Below, piece by piece: positions 36,265 through 47,260 of a stretch of 64,000 bases of DNA. This DNA comes from Alphaproteobacteria bacterium 46_93_T64 (GTDB taxonomy: Bacteria > Pseudomonadota > Alphaproteobacteria > Sneathiellales > Sneathiellaceae), in assembly GCA_002163135.1 (NCBI GenBank), contig MAAN01000011.1:62001-126000 (forward strand). The letters are read 5' to 3'. The position numbers were made by a program, and so were the translations under genes. Each line of letters opens with the position of its first letter. Within the stretch, counting starts at the first letter, position 1. Below the pieces are notes generated by a model that worked only from the letters and a program-made list of their open reading frames with translations, made no database searches and was not told the DNA's origin.

Positions 36265-37233
36265 ATGAAGGTTTCGGTGCTTATATCTGCAGGACTACAT
36301 TTGGTCATTTTGATCTTGATGTATACGGGACTGCCGTTATTCCAAGAGCCAGATATCCTTGAACAACCGACGGTGATCGAAGTTGAATTCGTTGAAATCT
36401 CAGATATAACAAATTTGCCCAAGCCTGCTGACGAACCGGAAAAAATAGAAGAACCGGAACCGAAGCCAAAACCTGTCCCAAAGCCTGAACCTAAGCCGAA
36501 ACTTGAACCGAAGCCGGAGCCAAAACCGGAGCCAAAACCGGAGCCAAAACCGGAGCCAAAACCGGAGCCAAAACCGGAGCCGGAACCGGAACCTGCTCCC
36601 AAACCTGAACCAGAGCCAGAGCCAGAGCCAGAGCCTGCACCCCTTCCAAAACCAAAACCAAAAGTGAAGCAGGAAGCAGAAAAGAAAGCGGCGAAAATTG
36701 TCCCTAAGCCTCGTGTTAAACCACGGATCAAACCCAAGTCGCCGCCTAAGAAGAAGGTTGAGAAGCCAGAGAAAAAATTTGATTTGAGTAAGATTTCTGC
36801 TTTGCTTGATAAAAAGAAACGGGAAAAAGCATCAAAGAAGACAGTAGAGCCTGACACAAAAAAGTCTCAATCTGCTGCAAAAGTGCCCAATTCTTCGAGC
36901 AAGGCTGCAGATACATCGCTGCCGCTTAGTATAAGCGAAACTGATGCTTTTAAGCGAAAGGTACAGCAATGCTGGAACCCGCCAACTGGCAGCGTAAAAG
37001 CAGAAAACTTGACTGTTCGAATTAAAATCGCATTGAACCGAGACGGGACAGTTCAAGGACAGCCGGAAATAGTTAGAAGCGGTAAATACAAAACAAGGTT
37101 TGAACGAATCGCGGCAGAAAGTGCGGTGCGTGCGATTTTATTATGCCAACCGTATAAGCTACCGATTGATAAATATGAACGGTGGCGCGATATTACGCTA
37201 AACTTCGATCCAAGGGAGATGTTTGGACAATGA
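36265..37233 (+). CDS. tolA: Tol-Pal system protein TolA
   Basis: 322 residues. One N-terminal membrane helix ([18 protein letters not shown]) is followed by a Pro-Lys-Pro-Glu spacer of about 75 residues and then a Lys-rich helix. A compact C-terminal TonB/TolA domain (about 225-322) has [14 protein letters not shown] and [12 protein letters not shown]. It links the TolQR stator to Pal and TolB across the periplasm. The spacer is built from a 12-bp DNA repeat and may vary in length between strains. The stop overlaps the tolB start. Confidence 0.94.
   Translation: MKVSVLISAGLHLVILILMYTGLPLFQEPDILEQPTVIEVEFVEISDITNLPKPADEPEKIEEPEPKPKPVPKPEPKPKLEPKPEPKPEPKPEPKPEPKPEPKPEPEPEPAPKPEPEPEPEPEPAPLPKPKPKVKQEAEKKAAKIVPKPRVKPRIKPKSPPKKKVEKPEKKFDLSKISALLDKKKREKASKKTVEPDTKKSQSAAKVPNSSSKAADTSLPLSISETDAFKRKVQQCWNPPTGSVKAENLTVRIKIALNRDGTVQGQPEIVRSGKYKTRFERIAAESAVRAILLCQPYKLPIDKYERWRDITLNFDPREMFGQ
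36516..36587 (+). repeat. 12-bp tandem repeat inside tolA
   Basis: Five perfect copies of GGAGCCAAAACC (36516-36575) plus a degenerate sixth (36576-36587) encode the core of the Pro-Glu-Pro-Lys spacer. Length variation by slippage would keep the frame. Confidence 0.93.
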
Positions 37234-38582
37234 GAAATAGGATGAGTAATTTGGCCCGTAAAGGCTCCTTGGTTTTGTCATCGTTGTTTATGTTTGCAGC
37301 CGTTTCATTGCCTGCACATGCAGAACTTGTTGTGGATATAACGCAGGGCAATATTCAACCGTTGCCAGTTGCTATTACAGATTTCCACAGTGCCACCGAA
37401 GTTGCGGGTCTGGTAGGACAAAAAATCGCCGATGTTATTCGTGCGGATCTAGAACGTTCCGGCCTATTTAAGCCTATTGATAAAAGAGCTTTCTTGCAAA
37501 AGCCTAAGGAATTACAAACAATTCCGGTTTTCTCCAATTGGCGGAAAATTGATGCACAAGGTTTGTCTACAGGTCTCGTGAAAGCTCTTCCAGATGGTCA
37601 GCTGTATGTCGAGTTTCGTCTTTGGGACGTTTTCTCAGAGCAGCATTTGATGGGGGAAAAGCTAATAACCTCCCCAACAAACTGGCGCCGTATTGGTCAT
37701 AAAATTGCTGACAAAATTTATGAACGGCTTACCGGCGAAAGCGGTTATTTTGATACGCGTTACGTGTATGTGTCTGAGAGCGGGCCCGCGAATAGACGTG
37801 TTAAACGTCTCGCGATTATGGATCAGGATAGTGAACGCCATCAATTCCTTACCGATGGCAGCAACCTGGTTCTTACGCCAAGGTTTTCGCCAACTCGGCA
37901 GGAAATTACATATCTGTCCTATTTTAACAAACGCCCAAGAGTGTATTTGTTGAATATTGATACAGGACAACAGGAAGTTCTGGGAGAGTTTCCCGGAATG
38001 ACATTTGCGCCACGGTTTTCGCCCTCTGGCAATCAAGTCGTTATGACAATGGCTGAGAATGGAAATTCGGACATTTATCTAATGGACCTTCGGACACGTG
38101 CCGTGAAACGGTTAACGAAGCATCCGGGTATTGATACCGCGCCGTCCTTTTCACCTGATGGCTCACAAATTACATTTGAGTCTGACCGCGGCGGTCGTCA
38201 GCAATTATATGTGATGAATGTTGATGGTACTAATCCTCGCAGAATTAGCTTTGGTCGCGGGAATTATGGTACTCCAGTTTGGTCTCCGCGTGGCGACTTG
38301 ATAGCATTTACCAAATTAACCGGAGGAAAATTCTCCATTGGGGTGATGCGTGCCGATGGCTCTCAGGAGAGAATTCTTACAGAGGGTTTTCACAACGAGG
38401 GGCCTTCCTGGGCGCCTAACGGTAGAGTTTTGATCTTCTTTCGCCAAATTCCAGGTAGAAGAAAAGGTGAAGAAGACAAAGTACGCTTGTGGTCTATAGA
38501 CTTAACAGGCTATAACGAACGTGAAGTTATTTCTCCGAGAGACGGGTCTGACCCAGCATGGTCGCCCTTGAACTCGGAGTAG
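37230..38582 (+). CDS. tolB: Tol-Pal system beta-propeller protein TolB
   Basis: 450 residues from ATG 37230, overlapping the tolA stop; ATG 37242 is also possible. A signal peptide ends near AAVSLPAHA. The N-terminal domain (about 30-165) is followed by a six-bladed propeller. Its repeats share the pattern [32 protein letters not shown] and [15 protein letters not shown]. Periplasmic TolB binds Pal and modulates its grip on peptidoglycan. Confidence 0.96.
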   Translation: MRNRMSNLARKGSLVLSSLFMFAAVSLPAHAELVVDITQGNIQPLPVAITDFHSATEVAGLVGQKIADVIRADLERSGLFKPIDKRAFLQKPKELQTIPVFSNWRKIDAQGLSTGLVKALPDGQLYVEFRLWDVFSEQHLMGEKLITSPTNWRRIGHKIADKIYERLTGESGYFDTRYVYVSESGPANRRVKRLAIMDQDSERHQFLTDGSNLVLTPRFSPTRQEITYLSYFNKRPRVYLLNIDTGQQEVLGEFPGMTFAPRFSPSGNQVVMTMAENGNSDIYLMDLRTRAVKRLTKHPGIDTAPSFSPDGSQITFESDRGGRQQLYVMNVDGTNPRRISFGRGNYGTPVWSPRGDLIAFTKLTGGKFSIGVMRADGSQERILTEGFHNEGPSWAPNGRVLIFFRQIPGRRKGEEDKVRLWSIDLTGYNEREVISPRDGSDPAWSPLNSE

Positions 38583-38640
38583 AGCACACGTATAGTATTA
38601 AGTAAGTTAAATTCGGGGGGTCTGTCTTGTGAGGTCGAGA

Positions 38641-38664
38641 CCATCAATTTATTTGATGGGGTTT
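38641..38664 (+). terminator. Hairpin between tolB and pal
   Basis: CCATCAA (38641-38647) pairs with TTGATGG (38653-38659), followed by GGTTTT. It could be a weak terminator or attenuator that lets pal be expressed at a different level. Confidence 0.55.
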
Positions 38665-38714
38665 TACTTGAGATACCCAAATATATAAATTTCCATAGGA
38701 TGGGAGTTAAGTAA

Positions 38715-39254
38715 ATGCGGCTCAATCTTGGCCTTAAATTCTTGAGTATGATTGCTGCGCTAACTTTGGTAGCAGCTTGTGAAACTGTGCCTGAAGATAC
38801 TGGCGACAGCTCTGGTAGCGGGGCAACATCCCAGGCTAGCAGTACAACTGGATCAACCGGCTCCTCTACATCTGGTACTGTTGTGAACAAAGTTCAACCT
38901 GGAAGTCAGGAAGATCTTGTTCTGAACGTTGGTGATCGTGCCTTCTTTGGTTTTGACAAATACAACCTAACAGCAGAAGCGCGCTCGACTGTTGAGCGTC
39001 AATCCGCGTGGTTGAAAGCGAACCCAAGCGTAACCGTTACAATCGAAGGCCATGCCGACGAACGCGGTACACGTGAATATAACTTGGCTCTCGGCGATCG
39101 CCGGGCGACTGCAGTTAAAAATTACCTCGTTACACTGGGAATCTCGTCTTCCCGTGTTGCATCCCTTTCTTACGGCAAAGAACGTCCGGTAGCTTTGGGA
39201 CACAACAACGACGCATGGTCACAGAACCGACGCGGTGTAATGACCGTCAACTAA
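38715..39254 (+). CDS. pal: Peptidoglycan-associated lipoprotein Pal
   Basis: 179 residues. The lipoprotein signal ends LTLVAAC with the lipidated Cys at 22, and a Ser/Gly/Thr linker follows. The OmpA domain begins near residue 65 and has FGFDKYNLTAEARSTVERQ and IEGHADERGTREYNLALGDR, the diaminopimelate-binding motif. It anchors the outer membrane to peptidoglycan and is the TolB/TolA partner. Confidence 0.97.
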   Translation: MRLNLGLKFLSMIAALTLVAACETVPEDTGDSSGSGATSQASSTTGSTGSSTSGTVVNKVQPGSQEDLVLNVGDRAFFGFDKYNLTAEARSTVERQSAWLKANPSVTVTIEGHADERGTREYNLALGDRRATAVKNYLVTLGISSSRVASLSYGKERPVALGHNNDAWSQNRRGVMTVN

Positions 39255-39271
39255 TTGACGATTATTCAAAG

Positions 39272-39319
39272 AAACCCGTTACTGAACCAGAGCCTCTGGA
39301 AATCAGTGACGGGTTTTTT
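39272..39319 (+). terminator. Intrinsic terminator of the tol-pal operon
   Basis: AAACCCGTTACTGA (39272-39285) pairs with TCAGTGACGGGTTT (39303-39316) with one wobble and encloses a small CCAGAG/CTCTGG hairpin. A T-run follows. Confidence 0.9.
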
Positions 39320-39427
39320 ATTGACTGTTTGCCATATAGTATCAGCCTCGGTTTGGTCACAATAAAGACGTAGGCTGCAGGGATTAGGCTTTTGTATAAA
39401 GCTATTGATGAAAGGTGATTGAGGAAG

Positions 39428-40516
39428 ATGCTGGACGTTCTTATGGAAAATATCGTGCGTAAGATGACACGCCAACTCTCAAGATATGCAATGGCAATCA
39501 TGACTACATTTGCTTTGCTATTTATGCCTCTTTCAATTGCTTATGCGCAAAGCAGTGATGTTCAAGCTCTCCTCGATCGCATAAATCGAATGGAAGCGGA
39601 CCTCAACAATGTACAGCGAAAAGTGTATCAGGGGCGAGATATCCCGGCGTCTGGAGCCACTGTCGGATCTTCACCTAAGCTTGGTGGCGAAGCCGCAGCT
39701 GTTCTGTCGTCACGTATCGATGGAATTGAGGATGAACAACGTCGGATGACCGGTTCGTCTGAAGAAGTTAGTTACCAATTGAACCAGCTAAAAACAAGAC
39801 TTGATAAGTTGGTTCTGGATATCGATTATCGCTTAAGTGCGATTGAAAGCCAGCTAACCGGCGGACAAACGGGGCAAGTTAATGTTGGAAATGCCCAAAA
39901 TGCGCCAACATCTAACTGGTCAGAATCCAATTCGGCTCTTCAACAACCTGTAAGACCTGAGACACCGAGTGGTAATCTCGCGCTTGGGGGAGAATTACCT
40001 CAAGGAACTAAACTGCTTGGAACGCTGAGAGCGCCTTCAAACACTGCAGGGCAGTCAAGTGCGCAATCCATAAATAATACGGCAACACCGGCAGCACTTG
40101 AGACATCCGTTGCCGCAGTGCAACCTGTTGGCTCGCCGTCTGATCAATATAACCGTGCTATGGGCCTTATTCGAAAAGATGATTACATTGCCGCTGAGCA
40201 AGCCTTTATGTCTTTTCTTGAAGGAAACAGAAAGCATGCCCTTGCCGGGAATGCGCAATATTGGCTTGGTGAAACATATTACGTGCGCGGGGATTACAGC
40301 AACGCAGCCTCGTCTTTCCTGAACGGATATCAAAACTATCCTGATAATGCCAAAGCGGCGGATAATCTGCTTAAATTGGCTATGACTTTAGGACGAATGG
40401 AGCAAGTCGAAGAAGCCTGCGCAACTTTTCAACAATTATCCAAGCAGTTCAAAGATCTGCCGTCCAGACTAAAGCGTATAGCGGACCGTGAAAGAGTAAA
40501 GTTTAACTGTTCTTGA
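39428..40516 (+). CDS. cpoB: Cell division coordinator CpoB (YbgF)
   Basis: About 362 residues. The start is ambiguous: ATG 39428 has GAGG close by, TTG 39419 and ATG 39464 are alternatives. A signal peptide ends near MPLSIAYAQ. An N-terminal trimeric coiled coil (VQALLDRINRMEADLNNVQ, then DEQRRMTGSSEEVSYQLNQL) and a polar linker lead to C-terminal TPR repeats with NAQYWLGETYYVRGDYSNAA and DNAKAADNLLKLAMTLG. It coordinates outer-membrane constriction with septal peptidoglycan synthesis. Confidence 0.92.
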   Translation: MLDVLMENIVRKMTRQLSRYAMAIMTTFALLFMPLSIAYAQSSDVQALLDRINRMEADLNNVQRKVYQGRDIPASGATVGSSPKLGGEAAAVLSSRIDGIEDEQRRMTGSSEEVSYQLNQLKTRLDKLVLDIDYRLSAIESQLTGGQTGQVNVGNAQNAPTSNWSESNSALQQPVRPETPSGNLALGGELPQGTKLLGTLRAPSNTAGQSSAQSINNTATPAALETSVAAVQPVGSPSDQYNRAMGLIRKDDYIAAEQAFMSFLEGNRKHALAGNAQYWLGETYYVRGDYSNAASSFLNGYQNYPDNAKAADNLLKLAMTLGRMEQVEEACATFQQLSKQFKDLPSRLKRIADRERVKFNCS

Positions 40517-40538
40517 ATTCAATCGGTTGGTGCTTTGA

Positions 40539-41861
40539 ATGACTACGGCTCTACCTGAAAAATTCGATATAGAACTGGAACAAATCTTCCGTGGAGAGCA
40601 AAAGCCTCGGAGGATTGCCGTGGCTGTGTCAGGGGGCTCTGACAGCATGGCACTGTGTTCCCTTGCCAATACATGGTGTGCCAAGCATAAAGTTGATTTA
40701 GTGGCGTTGACAGTTGATCACGGCTTGCGAGAAGAGGCTGCTAGCGAGGCTGAACTCGTACATGACTGGCTTAAAGCGCAAGATATCGAACATGTTACGT
40801 TAACACGCAAAGGACCTGCACCATTTACGGGGCTTCAAGAGTTTGCCCGGAATGCGCGATACCGCCTTCTGCTGGATAAATGCCACGAAATAGGGGCAAG
40901 CGCTCTATTCGTTGGGCATCAAATGGAAGATCAGTTGGAAACGTTTTTGATGCGCTTTTCTAAAGGAAGTGCACTTCAGGGGCTTTCTGTCATGCGACCG
41001 AAGGTAAGGCGTAGCGGTATTGATTTGGTTCGGCCCATGCTTGTGTTCCGCCGTGCTGAACTGCGTGAATATCTTGACGCGCTAGAGCAAGACTGGGTGG
41101 AAGATCCCAGTAACGAAAATCCAGAATACACTAGAACAGAGCTTGGGCGCGTTCTAAATGTGATGAGCAATTTGCCGGGAAGTGACCATTCATCAATGGC
41201 ACTTTCTGTGAACCGCGTGCAAAGAGCAGATAATGCCTTGCGTCAAATAGCCAGACTAATGTTTTCTCAAAAAGCAAATATTGATCCTTTGGGATTTGTT
41301 CAAATTCCAGAAGATTTTTATGTGGGCGTTCCTGCGGAAATCAATGTTCGGTTTTTAATGGAAATTTTTCAAACTGTTCGTTGTGCAGGCGTTCACATCA
41401 AACTTATACATATTGAACAACTCTTAGACAGGCTGGTTCGTATGGACCAGCGGGTTGCTGTTACCATGGCGGGATGCCAGATGCGGCCTTTTAAAAAAAG
41501 CTGGATTATTTGTCGCGAACCCGGCCGGTCGGATCTTCCAGAAGAAAAACTAGAGGGTCTGCACGAATTGGTTTGGGATAACCGTTTCAAAGTGATCGAT
41601 AACGCAACAGCAGATGAGCGCGTTGCTGTTTCTAATTTTGAGATACGCCGTTTAGGAGATGCAGGATGGCGTCAATTAGCAGAATCAGTGATGCCTAGTG
41701 ACATCCTAAATCTGCCTAGTATGGTTCGAAAAAACCTTCCCGCTCTCTGGAATGGGGATGAAATTGTGGCAATGCCCTTGTTTTCAGAGCAAAATACTGT
41801 GTTGGGCATTGCTAAAGGGCGCTTTGAAATGGTATTCATCCCTAAAATAAATCAAAAATAG
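40539..41861 (+). CDS. tilS: tRNA(Ile)-lysidine synthase TilS
   Basis: 440 residues. The PP-loop AVAVSGGSDSMALCSLA lies near residues 28-44 and TVDHGLREEAASEAE near 63-77. FVGHQMEDQLETFLMRFSKG near 126-145 marks the TilS core. It modifies C34 of tRNA-Ile(CAU) to lysidine, so AUA is read as Ile. The order cpoB-tilS-ftsH is typical of alphaproteobacteria. Confidence 0.95.
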   Translation: MTTALPEKFDIELEQIFRGEQKPRRIAVAVSGGSDSMALCSLANTWCAKHKVDLVALTVDHGLREEAASEAELVHDWLKAQDIEHVTLTRKGPAPFTGLQEFARNARYRLLLDKCHEIGASALFVGHQMEDQLETFLMRFSKGSALQGLSVMRPKVRRSGIDLVRPMLVFRRAELREYLDALEQDWVEDPSNENPEYTRTELGRVLNVMSNLPGSDHSSMALSVNRVQRADNALRQIARLMFSQKANIDPLGFVQIPEDFYVGVPAEINVRFLMEIFQTVRCAGVHIKLIHIEQLLDRLVRMDQRVAVTMAGCQMRPFKKSWIICREPGRSDLPEEKLEGLHELVWDNRFKVIDNATADERVAVSNFEIRRLGDAGWRQLAESVMPSDILNLPSMVRKNLPALWNGDEIVAMPLFSEQNTVLGIAKGRFEMVFIPKINQK

Positions 41862-41979
41862 CAAGGTGTTTGATAACAGCCCCTTGGAAGTCTGCAGTAT
41901 TGACTTATATTTAAGATGTTTCCCCGAAAAATGGGGTGGTTTAACTTAGTTGGGCGGTTTTGTGTCGGCTAATTAATAT

Positions 41980-43926
41980 ATGGGAAGATTGTTCGTGAAT
42001 CTTTTTGGAAAAAATGTAGTTCTGTGGGTGATTATCGGCATGTTGGCCGTTGCCCTGTTTAATATCTTTAGTGATTCATCTCAGCGGACCACAGGTGCCC
42101 CGTTGGCGTATTCCCAATTCCTCGATTTAGTGAATACCGGTCAGATCAAAGCTGTCACCATTCAAGGGCAGACGATCAAAGGCAAAGATGAGAATGGCCA
42201 AAGTTACTCAACATACGCTCCCAACGATAATACGCTGGTAGAGCGTTTAACCGCGCGTGGCGTCCAAATATCAGCTGCCCCTGAAGAAGAAGGCAGCCTG
42301 TTAATGGCCACACTTCTGTCTTGGTTCCCAATGCTCTTATTGATTGGTGTATGGATTTTCTTCATGCGTCAGATGCAAGGCGGCGGCGGTAAGGCTATGG
42401 GATTCGGAAAATCCAAAGCTAAACTTCTGACTGAAAAGCAGGGCCGTGTGACGTTTGAAGATGTTGCAGGTATTGAAGAAGCTAAGGAAGAGTTGGAAGA
42501 AGTTGTGGATTTCTTGAAAAATCCGCAAAAATACCAGCGTTTGGGCGGAAAAATACCGAAGGGGTGTCTTTTGGTTGGTCCTCCAGGCACCGGTAAAACA
42601 CTGCTAGCACGTTCTGTTGCTGGTGAAGCTAACGTTCCTTTCTTCACTATTTCCGGCTCCGATTTTGTTGAGATGTTTGTAGGTGTTGGTGCAAGCCGTG
42701 TTCGAGACATGTTTGAACAAGGCAAGAAAAATGCCCCCTGCATTATCTTTATCGATGAAATCGATGCTGTAGGTCGTCACCGTGGTGCCGGACTTGGCGG
42801 CGGGAATGATGAGCGGGAACAAACTCTCAACCAGTTGTTGGTTGAAATGGATGGCTTTGAAGCAAATGAAGGCGTGATCCTGCTTGCTGCAACTAACCGC
42901 CCGGACGTTTTGGATCCAGCTTTGTTGCGTCCAGGCCGCTTTGATCGCCAGGTAGTTGTTCCAAATCCTGATATCATTGGCCGTGAGAAAATTCTTAAAG
43001 TCCACATGCGTAAAGTGCCTTTGGCGAATGATGTGAACGCTCGGACTATCGCACGAGGAACGCCTGGTTTCTCTGGCGCGGATCTTGCGAACCTTGTGAA
43101 TGAGGCAGCTTTGCTTGCGGCCAAAAAATCACGCCGTTTGGTCACGCATCAGGAATTTGAAGATGCTAAAGATAAAGTCATGATGGGCTCTGAACGCCGG
43201 TCAATGGTTATGTCTGATGAAGAGAAAAAACTTACAGCATATCATGAAGGTGGTCATGCACTGGTTGGAATGCATATGGTTGCATCTGATCCTATTCATA
43301 AAGCAACTATTATTCCGCGCGGACGTGCGCTTGGAATGGTGATGCGTCTTCCTGAAAAAGACAGTTACTCACTCCGACGTGATCAGTGTCTCGCTCATTT
43401 GGCCGTTGCTATGGGTGGCCGTGTTGCAGAGGAAATGATCTTTGGTCATGATGCTGTGACAACTGGTGCATCTGGTGATATCAAAATGGCGACGGATATG
43501 GCTCGCAGCATGGTTACAGAATGGGGCCTGTCCGATAAGTTGGGACCGTTGATGTATAGTGCTAATCAGGAAGAAGTTTTCCTTGGCCATTCAGTTGCTC
43601 AGCAGAAAAATATGTCCGATGCGACAGCTCAACTAATCGACAATGAAGTGCGCCGGTTTGTTGAAGATGGTGAAGATACTGCTCGCAAAATCTTGACGGA
43701 GCATGAAGAACAACTACACCGGATTGCTAACGGGTTGCTGGAATATGAAACACTTAGCGGTGATGACATCAAAATTCTGATGGAAGGCGGCGATTTGAAC
43801 CGACCAGAAGATGATGATACATCATCCGAAAACGGACCAAGTTCTGCTGTTCCTGAAGCCGACGGTCATAGAAAACCCGACAGTGATACTGGTGGGATGG
43901 AACCGGAACCACAACCGGGTTCTTAA
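41980..43926 (+). CDS. ftsH: ATP-dependent zinc metalloprotease FtsH
   Basis: 648 residues. Two membrane helices (about 10-28 and 108-128) are followed by an AAA+ domain with Walker A GPPGTGKT at 200-207, Walker [16 protein letters not shown] and the second-region-of-homology [20 protein letters not shown]. The zinc site HEGGH is at 422-426. It degrades membrane proteins and, in many bacteria, sigma-32 and LpxC. RpoH, a potential client, is encoded at 62596. The C-terminal tail is acidic and Pro-rich. Confidence 0.97.
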   Translation: MGRLFVNLFGKNVVLWVIIGMLAVALFNIFSDSSQRTTGAPLAYSQFLDLVNTGQIKAVTIQGQTIKGKDENGQSYSTYAPNDNTLVERLTARGVQISAAPEEEGSLLMATLLSWFPMLLLIGVWIFFMRQMQGGGGKAMGFGKSKAKLLTEKQGRVTFEDVAGIEEAKEELEEVVDFLKNPQKYQRLGGKIPKGCLLVGPPGTGKTLLARSVAGEANVPFFTISGSDFVEMFVGVGASRVRDMFEQGKKNAPCIIFIDEIDAVGRHRGAGLGGGNDEREQTLNQLLVEMDGFEANEGVILLAATNRPDVLDPALLRPGRFDRQVVVPNPDIIGREKILKVHMRKVPLANDVNARTIARGTPGFSGADLANLVNEAALLAAKKSRRLVTHQEFEDAKDKVMMGSERRSMVMSDEEKKLTAYHEGGHALVGMHMVASDPIHKATIIPRGRALGMVMRLPEKDSYSLRRDQCLAHLAVAMGGRVAEEMIFGHDAVTTGASGDIKMATDMARSMVTEWGLSDKLGPLMYSANQEEVFLGHSVAQQKNMSDATAQLIDNEVRRFVEDGEDTARKILTEHEEQLHRIANGLLEYETLSGDDIKILMEGGDLNRPEDDDTSSENGPSSAVPEADGHRKPDSDTGGMEPEPQPGS

Positions 43927-43935
43927 GGATCTGAA

Positions 43936-45003
43936 ATGGTTACTATGAATAAAGGCTCCGCTTTACCGCGGAGCCTTTCCTCTTCTGAGGCTATATATCT
44001 CGCTCCGAACTTCTCGGTATCAACGGATCTTATTACAGTTGCTATTCGCGCTGGGTCCAACGTGTCTTATATTGGCGATCACACGGTTAAAGACATTCGA
44101 GGTTGGGCAAAGCTTCTAGATGTTCGAGGTGAGGATGCTTTAAGTCAGTTGGCACATATTTCGTCAAACACAGCCAAACCTATAACATCTGGTGTCCAAT
44201 ATCCGCTGATTATGGGGATTGTTAATGTGACGCCCGATAGCTTTTCGGACGGCGGAGAATTTGCTGGTGAAGAAACCGCTGTCAATCACGCTATTTCTCT
44301 GACAAATGACGGTGTAGATATCCTCGATTTCGGAGGTGAAAGTACACGTCCCGGTGCAGATGAAATTTCTAGTGAGGATGAACTGGCACGCGTGCTACCT
44401 GTCATTGAAAGATGCCGTAACCTAGGACCAATATTATCCATTGATACGCGGAAAGCTACTGTTATGGATCGTGCCGTTAAGGGCGGTGCTGCCATAATTA
44501 ACGATGTAACTGCTCTTGAATATGACGAAAGAAGCATGCATGTTGCTTCTAAGGCTTCTGTTCCTGTTTGCCTGATGCACAGTTCAGCTGACCCGAAGGT
44601 TATGCAAGATAATCCCCAGTATGATCATGTGTTGTTTGATGTCATAGACTATCTAAGGAAGCGCGTTGACGACTGCGTTCGGGCCGGGATCAAGCGTTCA
44701 GATATCATACTTGACCCGGGTATAGGCTTTGGAAAAACTCTGGACCACAATCTTGTTTTGCTAAAAGGGTTACGCTTCTTTCATGCTTTGGGATGCCCGA
44801 TTTTGTTGGGTGTTTCTCGTAAATCTTTTATTGGTAAGATTGACAGAAATGAAGATGCGAAACACCGTATAGGTGGTTCGCTGTCTTCGCTGCTTTACGG
44901 ATTGGCCGCCGGAGTCCATATTTTCAGGGTTCATGATGTGAGGGAAACCCGTCAAGCGATTGCAATATGGCAATCCATTGATAATACTTCCTTGACCCTT
45001 TAG
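43936..45003 (+). CDS. folP: Dihydropteroate synthase
   Basis: 355 residues. The catalytic TIM barrel starts near residue 89 with YPLIMGIVNVTPDSFSDGG. It continues with DILDFGGESTRPGADEIS, ILSIDTRKATVMDRAV and ILDPGIGFGKTLDHNLVLL, the pterin and pABA sites and sulfonamide target. The first 85 residues are an extension absent from short E. coli-type enzymes (about 280 residues) but common in alphaproteobacteria. It starts 10 bases after ftsH and precedes glmM, as in E. coli. Confidence 0.95.
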   Translation: MVTMNKGSALPRSLSSSEAIYLAPNFSVSTDLITVAIRAGSNVSYIGDHTVKDIRGWAKLLDVRGEDALSQLAHISSNTAKPITSGVQYPLIMGIVNVTPDSFSDGGEFAGEETAVNHAISLTNDGVDILDFGGESTRPGADEISSEDELARVLPVIERCRNLGPILSIDTRKATVMDRAVKGGAAIINDVTALEYDERSMHVASKASVPVCLMHSSADPKVMQDNPQYDHVLFDVIDYLRKRVDDCVRAGIKRSDIILDPGIGFGKTLDHNLVLLKGLRFFHALGCPILLGVSRKSFIGKIDRNEDAKHRIGGSLSSLLYGLAAGVHIFRVHDVRETRQAIAIWQSIDNTSLTL

Positions 45004-45065
45004 AATTATAAATAATTACTAATAGAATAAGTGCCCACATTTGGTGGGTAGTGTGCAGGGCTAAT

Positions 45066-46415
45066 ATGACACGAAAATATTTTGGTACTGACGGTATTCG
45101 GGGAACTGCCAATCAGGATCCGATGACAGCGGAAATTGCGCTTAAAGTCGGTAAAGCTGCTGGGAAAAAGTTCACGGGTCGTGGCAACTTCCGCCATCGT
45201 GTTGTCATTGGTAAGGACACACGACTTTCTGGCTATATGATAGAGCCCGCATTAACTGCCGGATTCATTTCAATGGGGATGGACGTTATCTTAGTGGGAC
45301 CTCTTCCAACGCCTGCTATTGCGATGCTTACAAGATCACTTCGAGCAGATCTCGGCGTGATGATCTCAGCTTCCCACAATTCGTTTCAAGATAACGGCAT
45401 TAAGCTCTTTGGCCCAGATGGGTACAAACTTTCCGATGAAGTCGAGCTCTCCATAGAAAACGACATCGATCAATCTGAGCAGTTGCAGCTTGCTTCCCCT
45501 GAGATGCTGGGGCGCGCAACTCGGCTTGACGATGCGAAAGGTCGATATATTGAATTTGCCAAAAGCAGTTTTCCACGCCGCCAGCTTCTTAAAGGGCTTA
45601 AAATTGTGGTCGATTGTGCGAATGGTGCCGCCTACAAAGTTGCGCCGACTGTCCTTTGGGAGTTAGAGGCTGAAGTCATCGCAATGGGTGATAAACCCGA
45701 TGGATTTAACATTAACGACGGATGTGGTTCCACGGCGACCGAGGCGATGTGTACCCGTGTTGTTGAAGAAGGAGCCGATCTTGGTATTGCGCTTGACGGC
45801 GATGCAGATCGCTTGATCATGTGTGATGAGAAGGGGGAGCTCATCGACGGTGATCAGCTAATGGCGTTAATCGCTGCGAGTTGGGCAGAAAAGGAACAGC
45901 TTCGAGGGGGCGGACTTGTCGCCACTGTTATGTCTAACATGGGACTAGAAAAATTCTTGAACGGTAAGGGGCTGAATTTGGTTCGCACTGCTGTTGGAGA
46001 TCGATATGTTGTTGAACATATGCGAGCTCATGGATTTAATTTGGGCGGAGAGCAATCCGGCCACGTAGTTATGAGCGATTTCTCGACGACAGGCGATGGC
46101 TTAATCGCAGCCCTTCAAATCCTCTCAGTTATTCTGGATGAGAACCGGCCAGTGAGTGAGATTTGTCGGAGTTTTGAGCCTTATCCACAAATTTTGAAAA
46201 ATGTAAAATATGTGTCTGGAGATCCTCTGGCTAATGATCTCGTGAAAGCTGCTATCGCCAGCGGGGAACAGAAATTGGCTGAAACAGGGCGTCTTCTAAT
46301 TCGAAAATCGGGAACCGAACCGTTGATCCGCGTAATGGGCGAAGGCGAGAATATAGATCTGGTAAACCAGGTTGTTGATGACATTGTTGGTGAAGTAAAT
46401 CGAGTATCTGACTAA
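45066..46415 (+). CDS. glmM: Phosphoglucosamine mutase
   Basis: 449 residues from ATG 45066, with AGGG five bases upstream; an upstream in-frame codon at 45051 is rejected. The N-terminal [14 protein letters not shown] and the phosphoserine loop [18 protein letters not shown] (with S103) are present. So are the metal site [13 protein letters not shown] and the C-terminal [14 protein letters not shown]. It converts glucosamine-6-phosphate to glucosamine-1-phosphate for UDP-GlcNAc, the peptidoglycan and LPS precursor. Confidence 0.97.
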   Translation: MTRKYFGTDGIRGTANQDPMTAEIALKVGKAAGKKFTGRGNFRHRVVIGKDTRLSGYMIEPALTAGFISMGMDVILVGPLPTPAIAMLTRSLRADLGVMISASHNSFQDNGIKLFGPDGYKLSDEVELSIENDIDQSEQLQLASPEMLGRATRLDDAKGRYIEFAKSSFPRRQLLKGLKIVVDCANGAAYKVAPTVLWELEAEVIAMGDKPDGFNINDGCGSTATEAMCTRVVEEGADLGIALDGDADRLIMCDEKGELIDGDQLMALIAASWAEKEQLRGGGLVATVMSNMGLEKFLNGKGLNLVRTAVGDRYVVEHMRAHGFNLGGEQSGHVVMSDFSTTGDGLIAALQILSVILDENRPVSEICRSFEPYPQILKNVKYVSGDPLANDLVKAAIASGEQKLAETGRLLIRKSGTEPLIRVMGEGENIDLVNQVVDDIVGEVNRVSD

Positions 46416-46430
46416 TTAAAGGAGAGAAAG

Positions 46431-47231
46431 ATGAAGGGACGTGTTTTGTCTATTGCTGGATCCGACTCTGGCGGAGGCGCCGGTATTCAGGCAGATATTA
46501 AGACAATTACGGCACTTGGAGGCTATGCTGCCACCGCACTGACGGCTCTCACAGCACAAAACACCGAAGGTGTAACAGCAATTGTCGCTGTCGATCCAGA
46601 ATTTGTAGTGGAGCAAATTCGTGTCGTACTAGACGATATTGGTATTGATGCGATCAAAATCGGAATGTTGCATCGGGCGGAAGTTGTCCATGCAGTCGCC
46701 GATTTCTTTGATAAGTGTGATGACTTGCCGCCAATCGTCCTTGACCCGGTTATGATCGCTAAAGGTGGCGCTTCGTTATTGTCGGGTGATGCAGAACGGG
46801 CAGTCATCGAGAGGCTTGTTTCAAAACACACGACATTGCTGACGCCTAATATCCCGGAAGCAGAAAAGTTAATCGGGACTAAAATTCAAACCATTGAGGA
46901 CATGAAGGATGCTGCGAAAAAGCTGCTCGACATGGGTCCAGAAGCTGTCTTGATGAAAGGTGGGCATATGGAAGGTGTTGTGGTTTCAGATATTCTCGCA
47001 ACACTGGAAGAATATCATCAATATGACCATCCCCGTATTTTGAGCAGGCACACGCACGGCACGGGGTGTACTTTGTCTTCTGCTGTGGCCATTGGCTTTG
47101 CACAGAAAATGAGTCTGACGGATAGTGTGGAGCGGGGCTTGCGATATGTTGAACTCGCGATTGCTGACGCCCCGGGATATGGCAGTGGGCATGGGCCACT
47201 TAATCATGGGCACATGATTAGCAGCTTCTAG
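46431..47231 (+). CDS. thiD: Hydroxymethylpyrimidine/phosphomethylpyrimidine kinase
   Basis: 266 residues of the ribokinase fold. SIAGSDSGGGAGIQADIKTI lies near residues 5-24, VLDPVMIAKGGASLL near 104-118, TLLTPNIPEAEKLIG near 127-141 and the anion hole HTHGTGCTLSSAVAIGFAQ near 206-224. It phosphorylates HMP twice for thiamine synthesis. Together with thiE (20985-21629) it makes two thiamine genes in the window at separate loci. A GGAG site precedes the ATG. Confidence 0.95.
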   Translation: MKGRVLSIAGSDSGGGAGIQADIKTITALGGYAATALTALTAQNTEGVTAIVAVDPEFVVEQIRVVLDDIGIDAIKIGMLHRAEVVHAVADFFDKCDDLPPIVLDPVMIAKGGASLLSGDAERAVIERLVSKHTTLLTPNIPEAEKLIGTKIQTIEDMKDAAKKLLDMGPEAVLMKGGHMEGVVVSDILATLEEYHQYDHPRILSRHTHGTGCTLSSAVAIGFAQKMSLTDSVERGLRYVELAIADAPGYGSGHGPLNHGHMISSF

Positions 47232-47260
47232 GTATTATGGGTTTTTTGTTAAGTCTGAGG

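Noticed and set aside
36516-36587. CRISPR-like array
   Set aside because: The 12-bp units are contiguous with no spacers and encode part of TolA.
36252-36857. Minus-strand Gly/Ser/Phe-rich ORF of 201 codons
   Set aside because: It is the antisense shadow of the Pro/Glu/Lys repeat in tolA; low complexity and no start signal.
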